A stretch of 64,000 nt of DNA from Microcoleus sp. CAWBG506 (GCA_020883125.1 JAHREW010000009.1:1-64000), one strand, 5' to 3'; counted from the first letter of the stretch, positions 1 through 9,550 are shown. Numbers and translations are program-made. Notes: generated by a model from the letters alone, not told the origin.

Positions 1-563
1 TGCGATACTTGTATCGTTGTTTCATACGGCTATTCTAACATTACAGCAACCTTGAAAATAAGTAGATATGTTAAGAATATGATTCATTTGGGCGAAGGAA
101 CGAAGAAAAAAATATTGAAGGCGGTTTCAACCGCCACCGACTTGGACTCGTGTCTGAAGCCAGGGGCTTGTGTCTCGTTTTTTGGTCACTGGTTTGGAGC
201 GATCGACTAATACACTCTATGTGGGTGAAAGTCAAATACTCTGGGAATGCTGCTAAAACCCGAATTTGCCAAAAGTCCTTTGCTTAGGGATCGTCCATGA
301 CTAGGACGCAAACCAACACAAGGTTAGCCGGACTGAGGAAAATCACCGCTGAGGTAAAGGGCTGTTAGGGCGATAGAGAGATTGGCTCGCCATAGCGATC
401 TTATCACTGAGGCGATCGTCTGATGTCAAGGAGTGCGATCGGAGTCGCGGTCAACAAAAGAACGTAATTATTTATAGAAACTTTACATAAAATTTTCTAA
501 AATTGATACAATAATAAATAATACACCACCGATTATTGCTATAACTTTACAATTGTGTGACCT
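1..563. other. Upstream non-coding region with one perfect hairpin
   Basis: No convincing gene is visible in the first 563 bases. A perfect inverted repeat GGCGGTTTCAACCGCC lies at 120-135, and the GGCGGTTGAAAC half recurs near 22517 and 22572, so it is a dispersed palindrome. Around 136-200 one plus-strand frame stays open and ends in TAA near 208, which could be the tail of a gene starting before the window, but I do not recognise it. The last 100 bases are AT-rich and probably carry the promoter of the kinase gene that follows. Confidence 0.4.
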
Positions 564-2393
564 ATGACTATCAAAAATCATCAACAATACCAGCAATCCT
601 TAGATTGGTTGCGACAATTTCAGCAGTTTATCACAGAATTAAATAGCAATGAAACCTTGAAATCTGAAGAAAAAATCTGGAAACTGCCCCAAGAATCTTA
701 CCAAACTAAAATTGAAACATTAAACTTAGAAATAGCCGAGTATGAAAGACTGATTAATTGCGACAAAAAACAGCCCCTTAAAATCAATATTGAAAGTTTA
801 AAAAAACTACCAGATGCTTTAATTCAAGCTCGCATAGCATCAAAAATCAGCCAAAAAGAACTGGCAGATCGACTAGAAATTGATGAAGAAATCATTAAAC
901 AGCATGAGGACACAGATTATCAATGTGCGAATTTTCTAGAAATCATCGAAATTAGTACCGCTTTGGGCATAAAATTTGAACCTGCTGCAATCCGAGTAGA
1001 TTTTGACGAAGTAACCCACATTAAACACAATCCAGAAAAATGCCCCAGTAAAAATTGTGATTCAGGAAAATATACTGAAAACTCTTTACAGCAAACACTC
1101 AAAGAACTTGCAGATGTAAAGTTTGCCCTGGATCAATCCTCTATCGTCGCTATTACCGATCGCCAAGGTAAGATTACCTACATTAATGACAAGTTTTGCG
1201 AAATTTCTCAATACTCGCGAGCCGAACTATTGGGAAAAACTCACCGCATTATTAATTCAGGATATCATCCCAAGGAATTTTTTAGCGAAATGTGGCAAAC
1301 TATCGCTAGTGGCGATGTCTGGAGAGGAGAAGTCAAAAACCGGGCTAAAGATGGAACTTATTATTGGGTAGACACAACCATCGTCCCTTTCCTGAATGAA
1401 GCAGGCAATCCTTATCAATATGTGGCAATTCGTAATGACATAACTCATTGTAAACAAACCAAAGAAGCACTACAATTTCTGAATGAAGAATTAGAAGCTA
1501 GAGTGGAGGCGCGGACTGCTGATTTAGAAAAAGTCCTACACAATCTCCAGCAGGCCCAAACCCGATTAGTTCAAAGTGAAAAAATGTCAAGTCTTGGACA
1601 GTTGGTTGCCGGAATCGCCCATGAAATTAACAATCCAGTGAATTTCATTTACGGAAATCTTATTCATGCCACCGAATACACAGAGGAATTGGTAAGACTG
1701 CTTCAGCTATATCGACAGCACGATAGAGACACCCATCCTGAAAGCTGGGAAGAATCTGAAGACAGCGATATCGATTTTATGATTGAAGACTTGCCGAAAA
1801 TTTTGGAATCTATGGGAGTTGGGGCTAAGCGAATTCAGGGAATTGTCACATCGTTACGAACTTTTTCTCGGATGGATGAAGCCGAGATTAAGAATGTTAA
1901 TATCCATGAGGGCATGGATAGCACCTTGATGATTTTGCAGAACCGTTTGAAAACTAAGTCGGATCGGCTAAGTATTGAGGTGATTAAAGACTATGGTAAT
2001 CTACCTCATATCGAGTGTTACGCCGGACAACTAAATCAAGTGTTTATGAATATTCTGAGCAATGCCATCGATGCTTTAGAAGAGGCGTATACGAAAGTAG
2101 ATAATTTCCAAAGTTGTATTACAATTCGTACCAGTTTGTGCGATCGCCAACAAGTAGTGATTGAAATTGGTGATAATGGTTTAGGAGTGCCTCCATCAGT
2201 ACAGCAGCGATTATTCGATCCATTTTTTACCACAAAACCAGTGGGTAAGGGCACTGGTTTGGGATTATCCATTAGCTATCAGATAATTACTGATAGGCAT
2301 AGGGGTACACTACGCTGTGAATCAGAATTGGGCAAAGGTAGTGTGTTTATTATCACAATTCCCACTTCCCAAATAGCTAAGTCCAAACTTTAA
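564..2393 (+). CDS. XRE-type HTH / PAS / histidine kinase
   Basis: Sensor histidine kinase of 609 aa with no predicted membrane segment, so probably cytoplasmic. Residues about 85-145 resemble an XRE/Cro helix-turn-helix (ARIASKISQKELADRLEI), followed by a PAS domain with PAC tail (about 185-300) and a coiled linker rich in Glu and Arg. The HisKA H-box reads GIAHEINNP with phospho-acceptor His353. The HATPase domain has an N-box (NQVFMNILSNAIDAL, near 491), a G1 box DNGLG and a G2 box GKGTGLGLS. An HTH on a hybrid-free kinase is unusual; it may bind a protein or DNA, which is inference. The PAS-to-kinase part is closely similar to the triple-PAS kinase at 53604-55985. No response regulator is adjacent. 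The start ATG lacks a strong ribosome-binding site. Confidence 0.88.
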   Translation: MTIKNHQQYQQSLDWLRQFQQFITELNSNETLKSEEKIWKLPQESYQTKIETLNLEIAEYERLINCDKKQPLKINIESLKKLPDALIQARIASKISQKELADRLEIDEEIIKQHEDTDYQCANFLEIIEISTALGIKFEPAAIRVDFDEVTHIKHNPEKCPSKNCDSGKYTENSLQQTLKELADVKFALDQSSIVAITDRQGKITYINDKFCEISQYSRAELLGKTHRIINSGYHPKEFFSEMWQTIASGDVWRGEVKNRAKDGTYYWVDTTIVPFLNEAGNPYQYVAIRNDITHCKQTKEALQFLNEELEARVEARTADLEKVLHNLQQAQTRLVQSEKMSSLGQLVAGIAHEINNPVNFIYGNLIHATEYTEELVRLLQLYRQHDRDTHPESWEESEDSDIDFMIEDLPKILESMGVGAKRIQGIVTSLRTFSRMDEAEIKNVNIHEGMDSTLMILQNRLKTKSDRLSIEVIKDYGNLPHIECYAGQLNQVFMNILSNAIDALEEAYTKVDNFQSCITIRTSLCDRQQVVIEIGDNGLGVPPSVQQRLFDPFFTTKPVGKGTGLGLSISYQIITDRHRGTLRCESELGKGSVFIITIPTSQIAKSKL

Positions 2394-2455
2394 TTTAATA
2401 CTGCCTCGCGTCAAATCCTCAATGATGGGAAACTGGACGTTCATTCATGGGAATT

Positions 2456-4444
2456 TTATCCAATAGCAACTCGAAAACCCACAATACTAGCCCTACAATC
2501 AGGTTGATATCTGAGGCGACAGGCGCTGCGACAATTCGGAGCATGATCGTTCCAAGAACCGCCGCGCAATACCCTCAGCGAATCGTCACCACGATAGTCC
2601 CAAACACGACCATCGGTAGGTGAACCATTGTAATTACTATGCCAAAAATCCGCGCACCATTCCCAAACATTTCCGTGGAAATCGTACAATCCAAAAGCAT
2701 TAGGTTTAAAACTACCAACATCTGTTGTTTGAGCTCGATAAATTCCCTTTGGTGCTTCAGCATAGTTAGAACTACCGTTGTAATTTGCCAAGTCAGTTGT
2801 AATCGTTTCTCCAAAGTTAAAAGCCGTCATAGTTTCCCCCCGACAAGCATATTCCCATTGGGCCTCGCTAGGTAAATGATAATTCTTACCAGTTTTTCGA
2901 GAAAGTCTAGCGCAGAACTCCACAGCCTCGTACCAAGATATATTTTCTACAGGTCGATTTACACCTTTAAAACGGGAAGGATCGGGATTGAGGACTATTT
3001 TAATTTCCGATAGTGCCGCCACTACCGCCCACTGGGCCTGAGTGACCGGAAATTTGCCAATATAGAAAGGTGCTAAAGTCACTTGTTGCTGAGGTTTTTC
3101 ATCACTATCTCCCTCATTACTTGCAGAACCTATCAGGAAATTACCGCTAGGCACTGACACCATTTCTATAAATCTGCCACTGCCAATAATTTCTTCAAAA
3201 AAATCAGCTTTTCCCAGTATAACATTAGTTTGATGACCCCTTTTGTCTAACGTTACCAACTCAAATTTAAAGGTATTTTTAGGGGAATTGAAATTTTTAT
3301 TAGCCTGGGTAACGGCGACACTGCTATTAAATTCTTCCTGTTTATTAACCACATTTATAGGAGGTTGCGGGCGGGGAGGCTGAGGATTGTGGACAACAAG
3401 TGACCCTCCTATTTTTTGTTCAGAATTGAGAGCAATTTTACCTGCTGATTGGGACAGAGGAGGTTGGGGTGGTAAGGAATAAAGATTTAAAGCTTTGATT
3501 ACTTCATCAGCCGATTGATACCTATTTATGAGATAATCTTGAATTAATTTATCTAATACTTCTCCCAATTTTCGACTTAAACTTGTGTGGGGTGGTAATT
3601 TTTTTCTCCAGTTATCAATGCCTTTAGTCGGGTCATAAAGCTCATCATAACCGTCAACTTGTGGCAAACAGTTAGTTAGCAACCGCAAGCAACTTATCCC
3701 CAAGCTGTACAAGTCACTGCCCGGAAAAACTTGACCCCGCATTTGTTCCATCGGTGAATATCCGCGAGTCCCCACTGTGGTACCAGATTTACTCATCAGC
3801 GATCCTGTTACCTGTTTAGAAACACCAAAATCGATCAGAACTAAATCTCCGCGCCCTCCCTTTCGGAAAGCTGAATTACGCAATGTTTTAGTTTTTGGAA
3901 GAGATGAGTTAAGGGATGTGCGACGGCGGATGATATTCTCAAGTTTTATATCTCGGTGAATCACATTGCGATCGTGAACAAATTTAAGAACTGGTAGTAA
4001 ATCTGCTAGTAACTGCCAAATTTTTTCTTCATTAAAAACGCCCTGTTGAGTTAATTCGGCGAGTAAATTTTGCCCTTCTATTAACTCTTGTACTAAATAA
4101 AGTCGCTGGTCTTGTTCAAAATAAGCAATTAATCTAGGAATTTGGGGATGTTCGCCTAGTTCGTAAAGTCGTTTTGCTTCTTGCTGAAACAGTTCTGTTG
4201 CTTTTTCAATGGCGGAGGTTCCCTGAAATTGAGGCATAAACTGCTTAATTACGCACGGGTCGTCCATGCGGTCTGTATCTACTGCTTCATAAGTTCTGCC
4301 AAATCCCCCTTCGCCCAAAAGTCGAATTACGCGGTAGCGGTTTCTGAATAAAGGTGTGAGGCCTTGAACTCCGCAACTTTGACAAAATTTACAGTTGTCG
4401 GGATTGAAAGGATGAGAGCACCTGGGGTTAGAACAGTAGAACAT
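2456..4444 (-). CDS. 4-Cys Ser/Thr protein kinase fused to formylglycine-generating-enzyme-like domain
   Basis: Cyanobacterial Pkn2/Hanks-type kinase of 662 aa. It opens with a zinc-ribbon-like cluster (Cys4, Cys9, Cys18, Cys21, Cys24). The kinase domain has the glycine loop GEGGFG (44-49), Lys67 in VIKQF, the catalytic loop HRDIKLENI (about 160) and a DFG motif (IDFGVSKQV, about 203). A proline-rich linker follows. From about 426 to the end is an FGE-sulfatase/SUMF1-like domain: PSGNFLIGS, LPSEAQWEYACRG, GNVWEWCADFWH, RVLRGGSWND. Such domains often act as ligand-binding or structural modules in cyanobacterial kinases rather than as enzymes; its role here is inference. It is convergent with the upstream histidine kinase, leaving a 62-bp gap. 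No transmembrane segment is obvious. Confidence 0.93.
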   Translation of the reverse strand: MFYCSNPRCSHPFNPDNCKFCQSCGVQGLTPLFRNRYRVIRLLGEGGFGRTYEAVDTDRMDDPCVIKQFMPQFQGTSAIEKATELFQQEAKRLYELGEHPQIPRLIAYFEQDQRLYLVQELIEGQNLLAELTQQGVFNEEKIWQLLADLLPVLKFVHDRNVIHRDIKLENIIRRRTSLNSSLPKTKTLRNSAFRKGGRGDLVLIDFGVSKQVTGSLMSKSGTTVGTRGYSPMEQMRGQVFPGSDLYSLGISCLRLLTNCLPQVDGYDELYDPTKGIDNWRKKLPPHTSLSRKLGEVLDKLIQDYLINRYQSADEVIKALNLYSLPPQPPLSQSAGKIALNSEQKIGGSLVVHNPQPPRPQPPINVVNKQEEFNSSVAVTQANKNFNSPKNTFKFELVTLDKRGHQTNVILGKADFFEEIIGSGRFIEMVSVPSGNFLIGSASNEGDSDEKPQQQVTLAPFYIGKFPVTQAQWAVVAALSEIKIVLNPDPSRFKGVNRPVENISWYEAVEFCARLSRKTGKNYHLPSEAQWEYACRGETMTAFNFGETITTDLANYNGSSNYAEAPKGIYRAQTTDVGSFKPNAFGLYDFHGNVWEWCADFWHSNYNGSPTDGRVWDYRGDDSLRVLRGGSWNDHAPNCRSACRLRYQPDCRASIVGFRVAIG

Positions 4445-5136
4445 ATCCGGGAAGAAATGATCTGGTTAAGATTATGATATATCTTTTATGTGTATTTGCC
4501 TCCTCATGGAGTTATGAAAATTAGAAAGAGATTTAAATAGCAAGAATCCTAGCCCGATCGACTAATTTTCGCCACCCTCTGTGAGCAGATATTTGCCCTT
4601 GTCCTCGCTAATGGAGTGATATAAATCTCTGGATTTCTCAAAAATAGGGCCTAGCCGATGGGGAGCATCCCGATTTTGTACTATGCTCTCGCATTCCCGC
4701 AGACAATTTATTAGTGATAACCAGAGATTTACAGCGGTCATGCTAGAGCATCGTACGAATATATTTGCAAAACACAGATGCACCCAGCCGATGGGCCTCC
4801 GTAGCATTAAGTATAAAATTGAACACTGCCGAAGGGTTTGTTAAATATTGTGAACGTGGTATAGACAGATTTTAAGCATCAAGCCCGATACAGCGGGAAC
4901 CGCTGCAAGAGCGACACACAAACATGAATGCTCAACATTTAATAAATTGGTTTGTTAATTGCTCCTGGGAGCATCCCGATTTGGGAAACACGCCTAGAGG
5001 GGCTTTCGCATTCGCGTTGAAAATCTCTGATATATCTATAGGATATGGGCGCGAATGCGAATCCCCTACAAAAATACGATGCACCCCGCTTTTGTACCTC
5101 ATAACAGCAGGAACCGCTGTATTGTTTTTGCTACTG
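4445..5136. repeat. Gene-free stretch with degenerate palindromic repeats
   Basis: No supported gene. Two related blocks contain the words GGGAGCATCCCGATTT (near 4658 and 4967) and CGCATTCGCG/CGCGAATGCG, the latter as an inverted repeat (about 5007-5060), so this looks like decayed MITE/REP-type elements. Two copies of a palindrome of form ACAGC-N7-GCTGT occur (near 4892 and 5105); the same word appears again near 27817 and 27906. Short open frames here are low-complexity translations of the repeats. Confidence 0.55.
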
Positions 5137-5541
5137 TTAACGAACTTTTCGCGTCTTGCTAAGTTTATTTGGGCAGAATTTGAATCCAAAAATAACTGCT
5201 ACAAACAGAATACAGCAGGATACTGACACTATTGTTTCTTTGATATTTGGTGATATGAATACGATAAATCCCTGCTCTTTAATCAAGGCGGAGAAGCTTG
5301 ATACACAAAATGGCATCAGATACAATCTGACAGTCTGCCAAAAATCTTTTTCGCCCTGATTAGAAGAAACACTTAGCATCAGCCCCGTACCAATTACAAC
5401 ACTTATACCAATAGAATTCATCCAGATCTTAAGGGAAGGATCGAAATGAAAACAAACTACTACAACATACCAAATGAGATAGCACCAGAGAATAGCTTTG
5501 TCTAATTTGATTAGGTAAAAATATTGAATCAACCATTTCAT
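5137..5541 (-). CDS. Hypothetical multi-pass membrane protein
   Basis: Predicted protein of 134 aa starting at MKWLIQYFYLIKLDK. I chose this start because the 29 upstream codons overlap the preceding transporter gene and look non-coding, and because an AAGGAAA purine tract lies about 20 bases upstream. It has about four hydrophobic stretches (WCYLIWYVVVVCF; IGISVVIGTGLMLSV; YLMPFCVSSFSAL; VSVSCCILFVAVIFG), consistent with a small inner-membrane or thylakoid protein. No catalytic motif or named family is recognisable. It follows the EamA transporter on the same strand, with a 31-bp gap from that gene's stop, and may be co-transcribed. Confidence 0.6.
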   Translation of the reverse strand: MKWLIQYFYLIKLDKAILWCYLIWYVVVVCFHFDPSLKIWMNSIGISVVIGTGLMLSVSSNQGEKDFWQTVRLYLMPFCVSSFSALIKEQGFIVFISPNIKETIVSVSCCILFVAVIFGFKFCPNKLSKTRKVR

Positions 5542-5572
5542 AGGTTTAACAAGGCTTTTTTTCCTTAAAATA

Positions 5573-6619
5573 TTAAACACCCCGAAAACCGATCGCAGTT
5601 TCCATGGCATCGCGAGGATTGGGGTCAACTAACGATCGATTTATTTTAGCCTGATATAAGTTGCCCACAAAACCAAATATCATCCCGACAAACAACAAAC
5701 TTCCACCTAAATATTGAGCTAAAGTAGGAGCTTCCCCTAAAATTAAATAACCCATGATTATAGCTGCAATGGGGTTCAATAAACTAGCTAAATTAAGTTC
5801 CGTTGAAGTCGCATTTTTTAAACCCGCCAACCAACATAATTGACCAGTGACGACAATAACCGCGGCATAGATTATCATCCATTGCCACAGAAAAGGTGAT
5901 AAGACTTCGGCAAAATGGTGAGGTCCGTAAAGCAAATTAGCCAATAGGAAAAAAAACACCGTCCCCAGAATATTGCGATAAATCGTAAAAATGCCCAAGG
6001 GAATTGATTGTAATTGCAGTTTACCAACAACGGTGGCAATGGAACCAATGATTGCAGCGATCGCCACAAAAATTTCTCCGGTGCCAATTTGAAATCCACC
6101 CATCGTCATCATCTGACTTGAACTCCCTAAAACAGCAGTCACTATCACCCCAGCCAAGGAAATCAGAGAACCTGCAATTGCCCAAAAATCTACCCGCGAA
6201 CCCAACAGCAAAACACCCAATACAAGGGTTAAAATTGGTTCGATGCGCCCAATTAACACAATATTAGTCACATTAGTCTGTCCCAGGGCTGCAAAAATTA
6301 ACGCCGGAGCGATCGCCCCCGATAAAATACCTGTAATAGTTAAAATAATCCAATCTTTACGAGTCAGAGCTTTCAGAGTCTGCCGTTGCCAATCTTGATA
6401 AAAAATTAGAGTCATCAACCCCAAGGCACAGATATTACCTACAAATAAAACATTGCACAGTGAAATAGGATTTCTGCCATTAATCGCATGACTTTCTCCA
6501 ATTTCCACAATTTTACGAGTTACCGAATTAGAAGCAGCAAAAATCACAACAGCAAGGCCAAGATACATTGGGCTAGGAACTCTGATTAAAAATTGATGTA
6601 ATTTAGTGGTAAGTTTCAT
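5573..6619 (-). CDS. EamA/DMT-family transporter
   Basis: Membrane protein of 348 aa with about ten hydrophobic segments arranged as two EamA repeats, typical of the drug/metabolite transporter superfamily. The first half contains the characteristic stretch APALIFAALGQTNVTNIVLI and the second SLLNPIAAIIMGYLILGEAP. The substrate cannot be read from sequence; family members export amino acids, purines or other small metabolites. It is first in a two-gene minus-strand pair with the small membrane protein at 5137-5541, and 38 bp separate it from the DUF4079 gene upstream on the same strand. It could therefore belong to the operon running from the exported protein at 8134. Confidence 0.87.
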   Translation of the reverse strand: MKLTTKLHQFLIRVPSPMYLGLAVVIFAASNSVTRKIVEIGESHAINGRNPISLCNVLFVGNICALGLMTLIFYQDWQRQTLKALTRKDWIILTITGILSGAIAPALIFAALGQTNVTNIVLIGRIEPILTLVLGVLLLGSRVDFWAIAGSLISLAGVIVTAVLGSSSQMMTMGGFQIGTGEIFVAIAAIIGSIATVVGKLQLQSIPLGIFTIYRNILGTVFFFLLANLLYGPHHFAEVLSPFLWQWMIIYAAVIVVTGQLCWLAGLKNATSTELNLASLLNPIAAIIMGYLILGEAPTLAQYLGGSLLFVGMIFGFVGNLYQAKINRSLVDPNPRDAMETAIGFRGV

Positions 6620-6657
6620 GCTGTTGATTTCTCTAATGTTTCACCCTAAAAATTAGC

Positions 6658-7362
6658 TTACTTGGGTTGAGGACAGGTTTTATTGGTGTAATCGCATTGA
6701 TAGATATACTGTGATTGCCAATGGAGGGGAATTTCTAGTAAATCTCTTGCGCCAGTGATTCCCTGACCGATAAAGAACAGGAGAGCCAAACAATTGAGAA
6801 TGATATGAACCCTGCGCCAGCGATTTTCTCTATCCTGATAAATATCTTGGACGATCGCCACTGAAAAAATCATCAACAAAGAGGCTATCATACCGTAGTA
6901 ATAATGGGAAACAAACCATTCATTATCGCGGCGAAAGATTTCTGGTTGAAACCCTAAAATCATCAATCCCATGCCCGTAAAAGTGGCAAAAATGCCTCGC
7001 CAGAGTTTAACTTTTGCCTTAAATAGTAGTGCGAAAGAAGCAATGGTTAACAGGAAAATGGCGATCGCAAAAAAGAATCGAAAAGGTTCTTTGGTGAGGG
7101 TGTCGTTGCTCAGCATTTTTGAGAAAATGGGGTAGGCCATTCCCAGTAGAGCAACCCCTACCACTGAGCCGCTCAACCAATTACCCATGGCTACGTGCTC
7201 GGAACCTACTACGGGCGGGATTTTAGTTTTTCCCCCATCGGCGACAAGCAGGCGACGTTGACGGGTGAGCAAGGCGCGATTCACCACAATTCCGATTAAG
7301 GGAAAGACGACAACAATGGCGATCGCCGGATGTAATAATGCAAAGATATCTTGAAGTTCCAT
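6658..7362 (-). CDS. DUF4079-like integral membrane protein
   Basis: Membrane protein of 234 aa with about six hydrophobic helices. The start (IFALLHPAIAIVVVFPLIGIVV), a basic stretch TRQRRLL and the segment MGNWLSGSVVGVALLGMAYPIF match the cyanobacterial DUF4079 family as I remember it. The C-terminal region HIILNCLALLFFIGQGITGARDLLEIP resembles the end of cytochrome b561-like four-helix proteins, with several conserved His residues (LLHPA; SEHVA; RVHIILN), so haem binding is possible but not shown. Its function is not established. It lies in the same minus-strand series as the peroxiredoxin-like gene (50-bp gap), which suggests a link to redox or stress physiology. Confidence 0.75.
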   Translation of the reverse strand: MELQDIFALLHPAIAIVVVFPLIGIVVNRALLTRQRRLLVADGGKTKIPPVVGSEHVAMGNWLSGSVVGVALLGMAYPIFSKMLSNDTLTKEPFRFFFAIAIFLLTIASFALLFKAKVKLWRGIFATFTGMGLMILGFQPEIFRRDNEWFVSHYYYGMIASLLMIFSVAIVQDIYQDRENRWRRVHIILNCLALLFFIGQGITGARDLLEIPLHWQSQYIYQCDYTNKTCPQPK

Positions 7363-7412
7363 GTTAAAGATCCATTAATTCACTATTTAGGGACAATCAA
7401 AATTATCGATCG

Positions 7413-8081
7413 CTAAGCAGCCACAAACAGGGACAATAAAATGGCGATCGCGTCGGCGGGTTCATAACGCTTGCTATAATCCACGTCAATGTGAGCTAGG
7501 GCAATATGTCGATGGCGATCGATAATAAAAGTAGCAGGAACAGGTAACAGCCAATCTTCCGTCCCATTGTAATCTGGGAGAGCGTGACCAAGTTCGGTAT
7601 AAAGTAATTTAAGAGGGGGGGGAATTTGAAATACAATACCATAATCACGAGCAATTTGGCAACCCGCATCACTCAAAACATCAAAGGAAAGTCCGTTGTT
7701 AAGGACTGTTTTTCGGGAAGCATCAATTGTTTGGGGAGAAATGGCTAAAACCGAAGCTCCCAAGGCCTTAATTTTGGGTGATAGCCCCTGATAAGCCCGT
7801 AATTCCAGATTACAATAGGGACACCAACTACCAAAATAAAAACAGAGAATAACGGCTCCCTGATTTAATCGCTCGTACAGACTAATCTTTTGACCGTCAG
7901 TATTTTCCAGGACAAAATCCGGGGCATCATCGTCAATTCTTAAGCTTCTGCGATTTTGAAATTCCTTGGCTAATGCTTGAGTTGCTCCTTGCATAATCGC
8001 TGCTTTTTCCGGGGGAAACTTTGCCAAGAATTCATGGTAAAATCTATTAAATTCTAGTTGTAAATTCACGATATTTTCCAT
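7413..8081 (-). CDS. Peroxiredoxin-like AhpC/TSA-family thiol oxidoreductase
   Basis: Cytoplasmic thioredoxin-fold protein of 222 aa. After an N-terminal helical extension, the core begins at DAPDFVLENTDGQKISLYE and carries GSWCPYC (Cys87 and Cys90), followed by LRAYQ, ISPQ, VLSDAGCQIARDYGI and a late VPATFIIDRHRHIALAHIDVDY. This is the layout of the AhpC/TSA-Redoxin family, with a CxxC centre like BCP/thioredoxin-type members rather than the T-x-x-C of classical peroxiredoxins. The likely role is reduction of peroxides or disulfides. I start at MENIV because the 17 codons upstream have no conserved features. It sits after the small exported protein and opposite a LysR regulator, consistent with an oxidative-stress regulon. 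Confidence 0.85.
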   Translation of the reverse strand: MENIVNLQLEFNRFYHEFLAKFPPEKAAIMQGATQALAKEFQNRRSLRIDDDAPDFVLENTDGQKISLYERLNQGAVILCFYFGSWCPYCNLELRAYQGLSPKIKALGASVLAISPQTIDASRKTVLNNGLSFDVLSDAGCQIARDYGIVFQIPPPLKLLYTELGHALPDYNGTEDWLLPVPATFIIDRHRHIALAHIDVDYSKRYEPADAIAILLSLFVAA

Positions 8082-8133
8082 TTTATATCTGGGGGCTTGT
8101 CCCTTACTTAAAATCAGCAAGGGGACAGGCAAA

Positions 8134-8511
8134 TTACTTCACTTCATTTGGTGAAAACATCGCTACTTTCCCTTTTTTTACAGCGACAACGACATCATAG
8201 GTTGCACAGTAGGAGAAGGTAACATCATTGGCTTTGTTATAGAGATTGACCACCATGCCTGCTCCACCGGGTTGTACTCCTAACGGTAATAAATCACCAA
8301 AGAAAAATCTTCGCAATTGGTCGCCACTACCAATTTGTCCTTTGTTTTTACTAATCATCTCGATCTTTTGCTGAGCAGTCATTTCCGGGGCGGCGATCGC
8401 GGTATTTTGCAATTGAGGTACAAAGCTATGTACAGCCACATCTCCCGCAGTGATAACGCTAGCTAGGGCTAGGGTAGTAAATAGAGGACTGAGGGATTTG
8501 AGTTTTAACAT
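8134..8511 (-). CDS. Small exported hypothetical protein
   Basis: Predicted 125-aa protein with a Sec-type signal peptide: MLKLKSLSPLF, then a hydrophobic core TTLALASVITAG, with a likely cleavage after AIAA around residue 40. The mature part (MTAQQKIEMISKNKGQIGSGDQLRRFFFGDLLPLG and a C-terminal VVAVKKGKVAMFSPNEVK) contains one Cys and no family motif that I know. The start is taken at the Met preceding the Lys-rich n-region; an ATG 13 codons upstream gives no typical signal. It is first in the minus-strand series that includes the peroxiredoxin-like gene and is divergent from the LysR gene at 8622, so it is the probable first target of that regulator. Confidence 0.68.
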   Translation of the reverse strand: MLKLKSLSPLFTTLALASVITAGDVAVHSFVPQLQNTAIAAPEMTAQQKIEMISKNKGQIGSGDQLRRFFFGDLLPLGVQPGGAGMVVNLYNKANDVTFSYCATYDVVVAVKKGKVAMFSPNEVK

Positions 8512-8621
8512 TGACGTTTTTGGGGTGAGAACGGTTGATGAGACTATCATGATCTATTTCAATTTATTTGAGAAGCAGGCAAAATAGAATATGCTATATG
8601 CCATTTAGGAATAGGTGCTGT

Positions 8622-9530
8622 ATGGACCGAATTGCTTGTATGCAAAGTTTCGTTCGGGCGATCGAATTGAATAGCTTTTCTGCCGTAGCGCGGGAACAAC
8701 AGACCACGCAACCGACGATTAGTAAGCAAATCGCCGCTCTAGAAAAATATCTGGGGGTACAATTACTCACTCGTTCCACTACCAATTTGAGTTTGACCGA
8801 GGAGGGGAAAAAATATTATCAATACTGTCAGCAAATTTTGGAAACCGTTGCCGAAGCAGAGGCCAGTTTAACTGGGAAAGAACGGGCAACAGGCGTTTTA
8901 AGATTGGGCTGTCCCGTGCTGTTTGGGCAAATGCAGGTTGTTCCCCGTTTAAAAGCATTTATGAAACGCTATCCCGATGTCAAGATCGATCTGATGATGG
9001 CGGATCATTTTGTGGACATTGTAGAGGATGGTTTAGACCTGTTAATCCGCATTGGTAATCGTCTGGATAGTTCCCTGATTAGCCATCGTATCGGCACGAC
9101 GCGCCGCGTCACAGTAGCAACAACAGGCTATTTTGAGCAAGCGGGAGAACCCAAAAAACCGGATGATTTAGTAGATCATGATTGCATTGTCTATACCCAT
9201 TTAGCAACGGGGAATGAGTGGCATTTTCAAGGAACAGATGGCACTATTAAGGTGCGGGTGGCGGGTTGTTTTCAAACTAATAGTTCTGTGGCGATTCGAG
9301 CCGCAGTGTTATCGGGTTTGGGGATTGCGGTAGCGCCGGTCTGGATGTTTGGTGATGAGATTTACCGGGGCGATATCAAGGTGGTGTTGCAGGATTATCA
9401 ACCGACTCCGTTGCAAATTCATGGGGTGTATCGTCGGAGTCGTTTTTATCCGGCAAAAATAACTTGTTTTATTGATTTTTTAGCAGAAGAGTTTAAGCTC
9501 GATCCGTGGGTTTCAGATTATGGGGTTTGA
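8622..9530 (+). CDS. LysR-family transcriptional regulator
   Basis: LysR-type regulator of 302 aa. The N-terminal winged HTH covers residues 1-60 (MQSFVRAIELNSFSAVARE, TTQPTISKQIAALEKYLG, LTEEGKKYY). The C-terminal part is a substrate-binding-like domain with the typical GVLRLGCPVLFG start and a SGLGIAVAPVWM element near the end. It resembles the branch close to CrgA/DmlR-type regulators. The start MDRIACMQSF is chosen because LysR proteins begin about 6-10 residues before the first helix, so the 18 codons upstream are unlikely. It is divergent from the exported protein/peroxiredoxin-like operon, with 110 bp between starts, where an operator would be expected. The effector is unknown. Confidence 0.87.
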   Translation: MDRIACMQSFVRAIELNSFSAVAREQQTTQPTISKQIAALEKYLGVQLLTRSTTNLSLTEEGKKYYQYCQQILETVAEAEASLTGKERATGVLRLGCPVLFGQMQVVPRLKAFMKRYPDVKIDLMMADHFVDIVEDGLDLLIRIGNRLDSSLISHRIGTTRRVTVATTGYFEQAGEPKKPDDLVDHDCIVYTHLATGNEWHFQGTDGTIKVRVAGCFQTNSSVAIRAAVLSGLGIAVAPVWMFGDEIYRGDIKVVLQDYQPTPLQIHGVYRRSRFYPAKITCFIDFLAEEFKLDPWVSDYGV

Positions 9531-9550
9531 GCCAGACAATTATCCGTAGC

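Noticed and set aside
4562-5226. Short open frames on both strands
   Set aside because: They cross palindromic repeats, with no ribosome-binding site or protein-like pattern.
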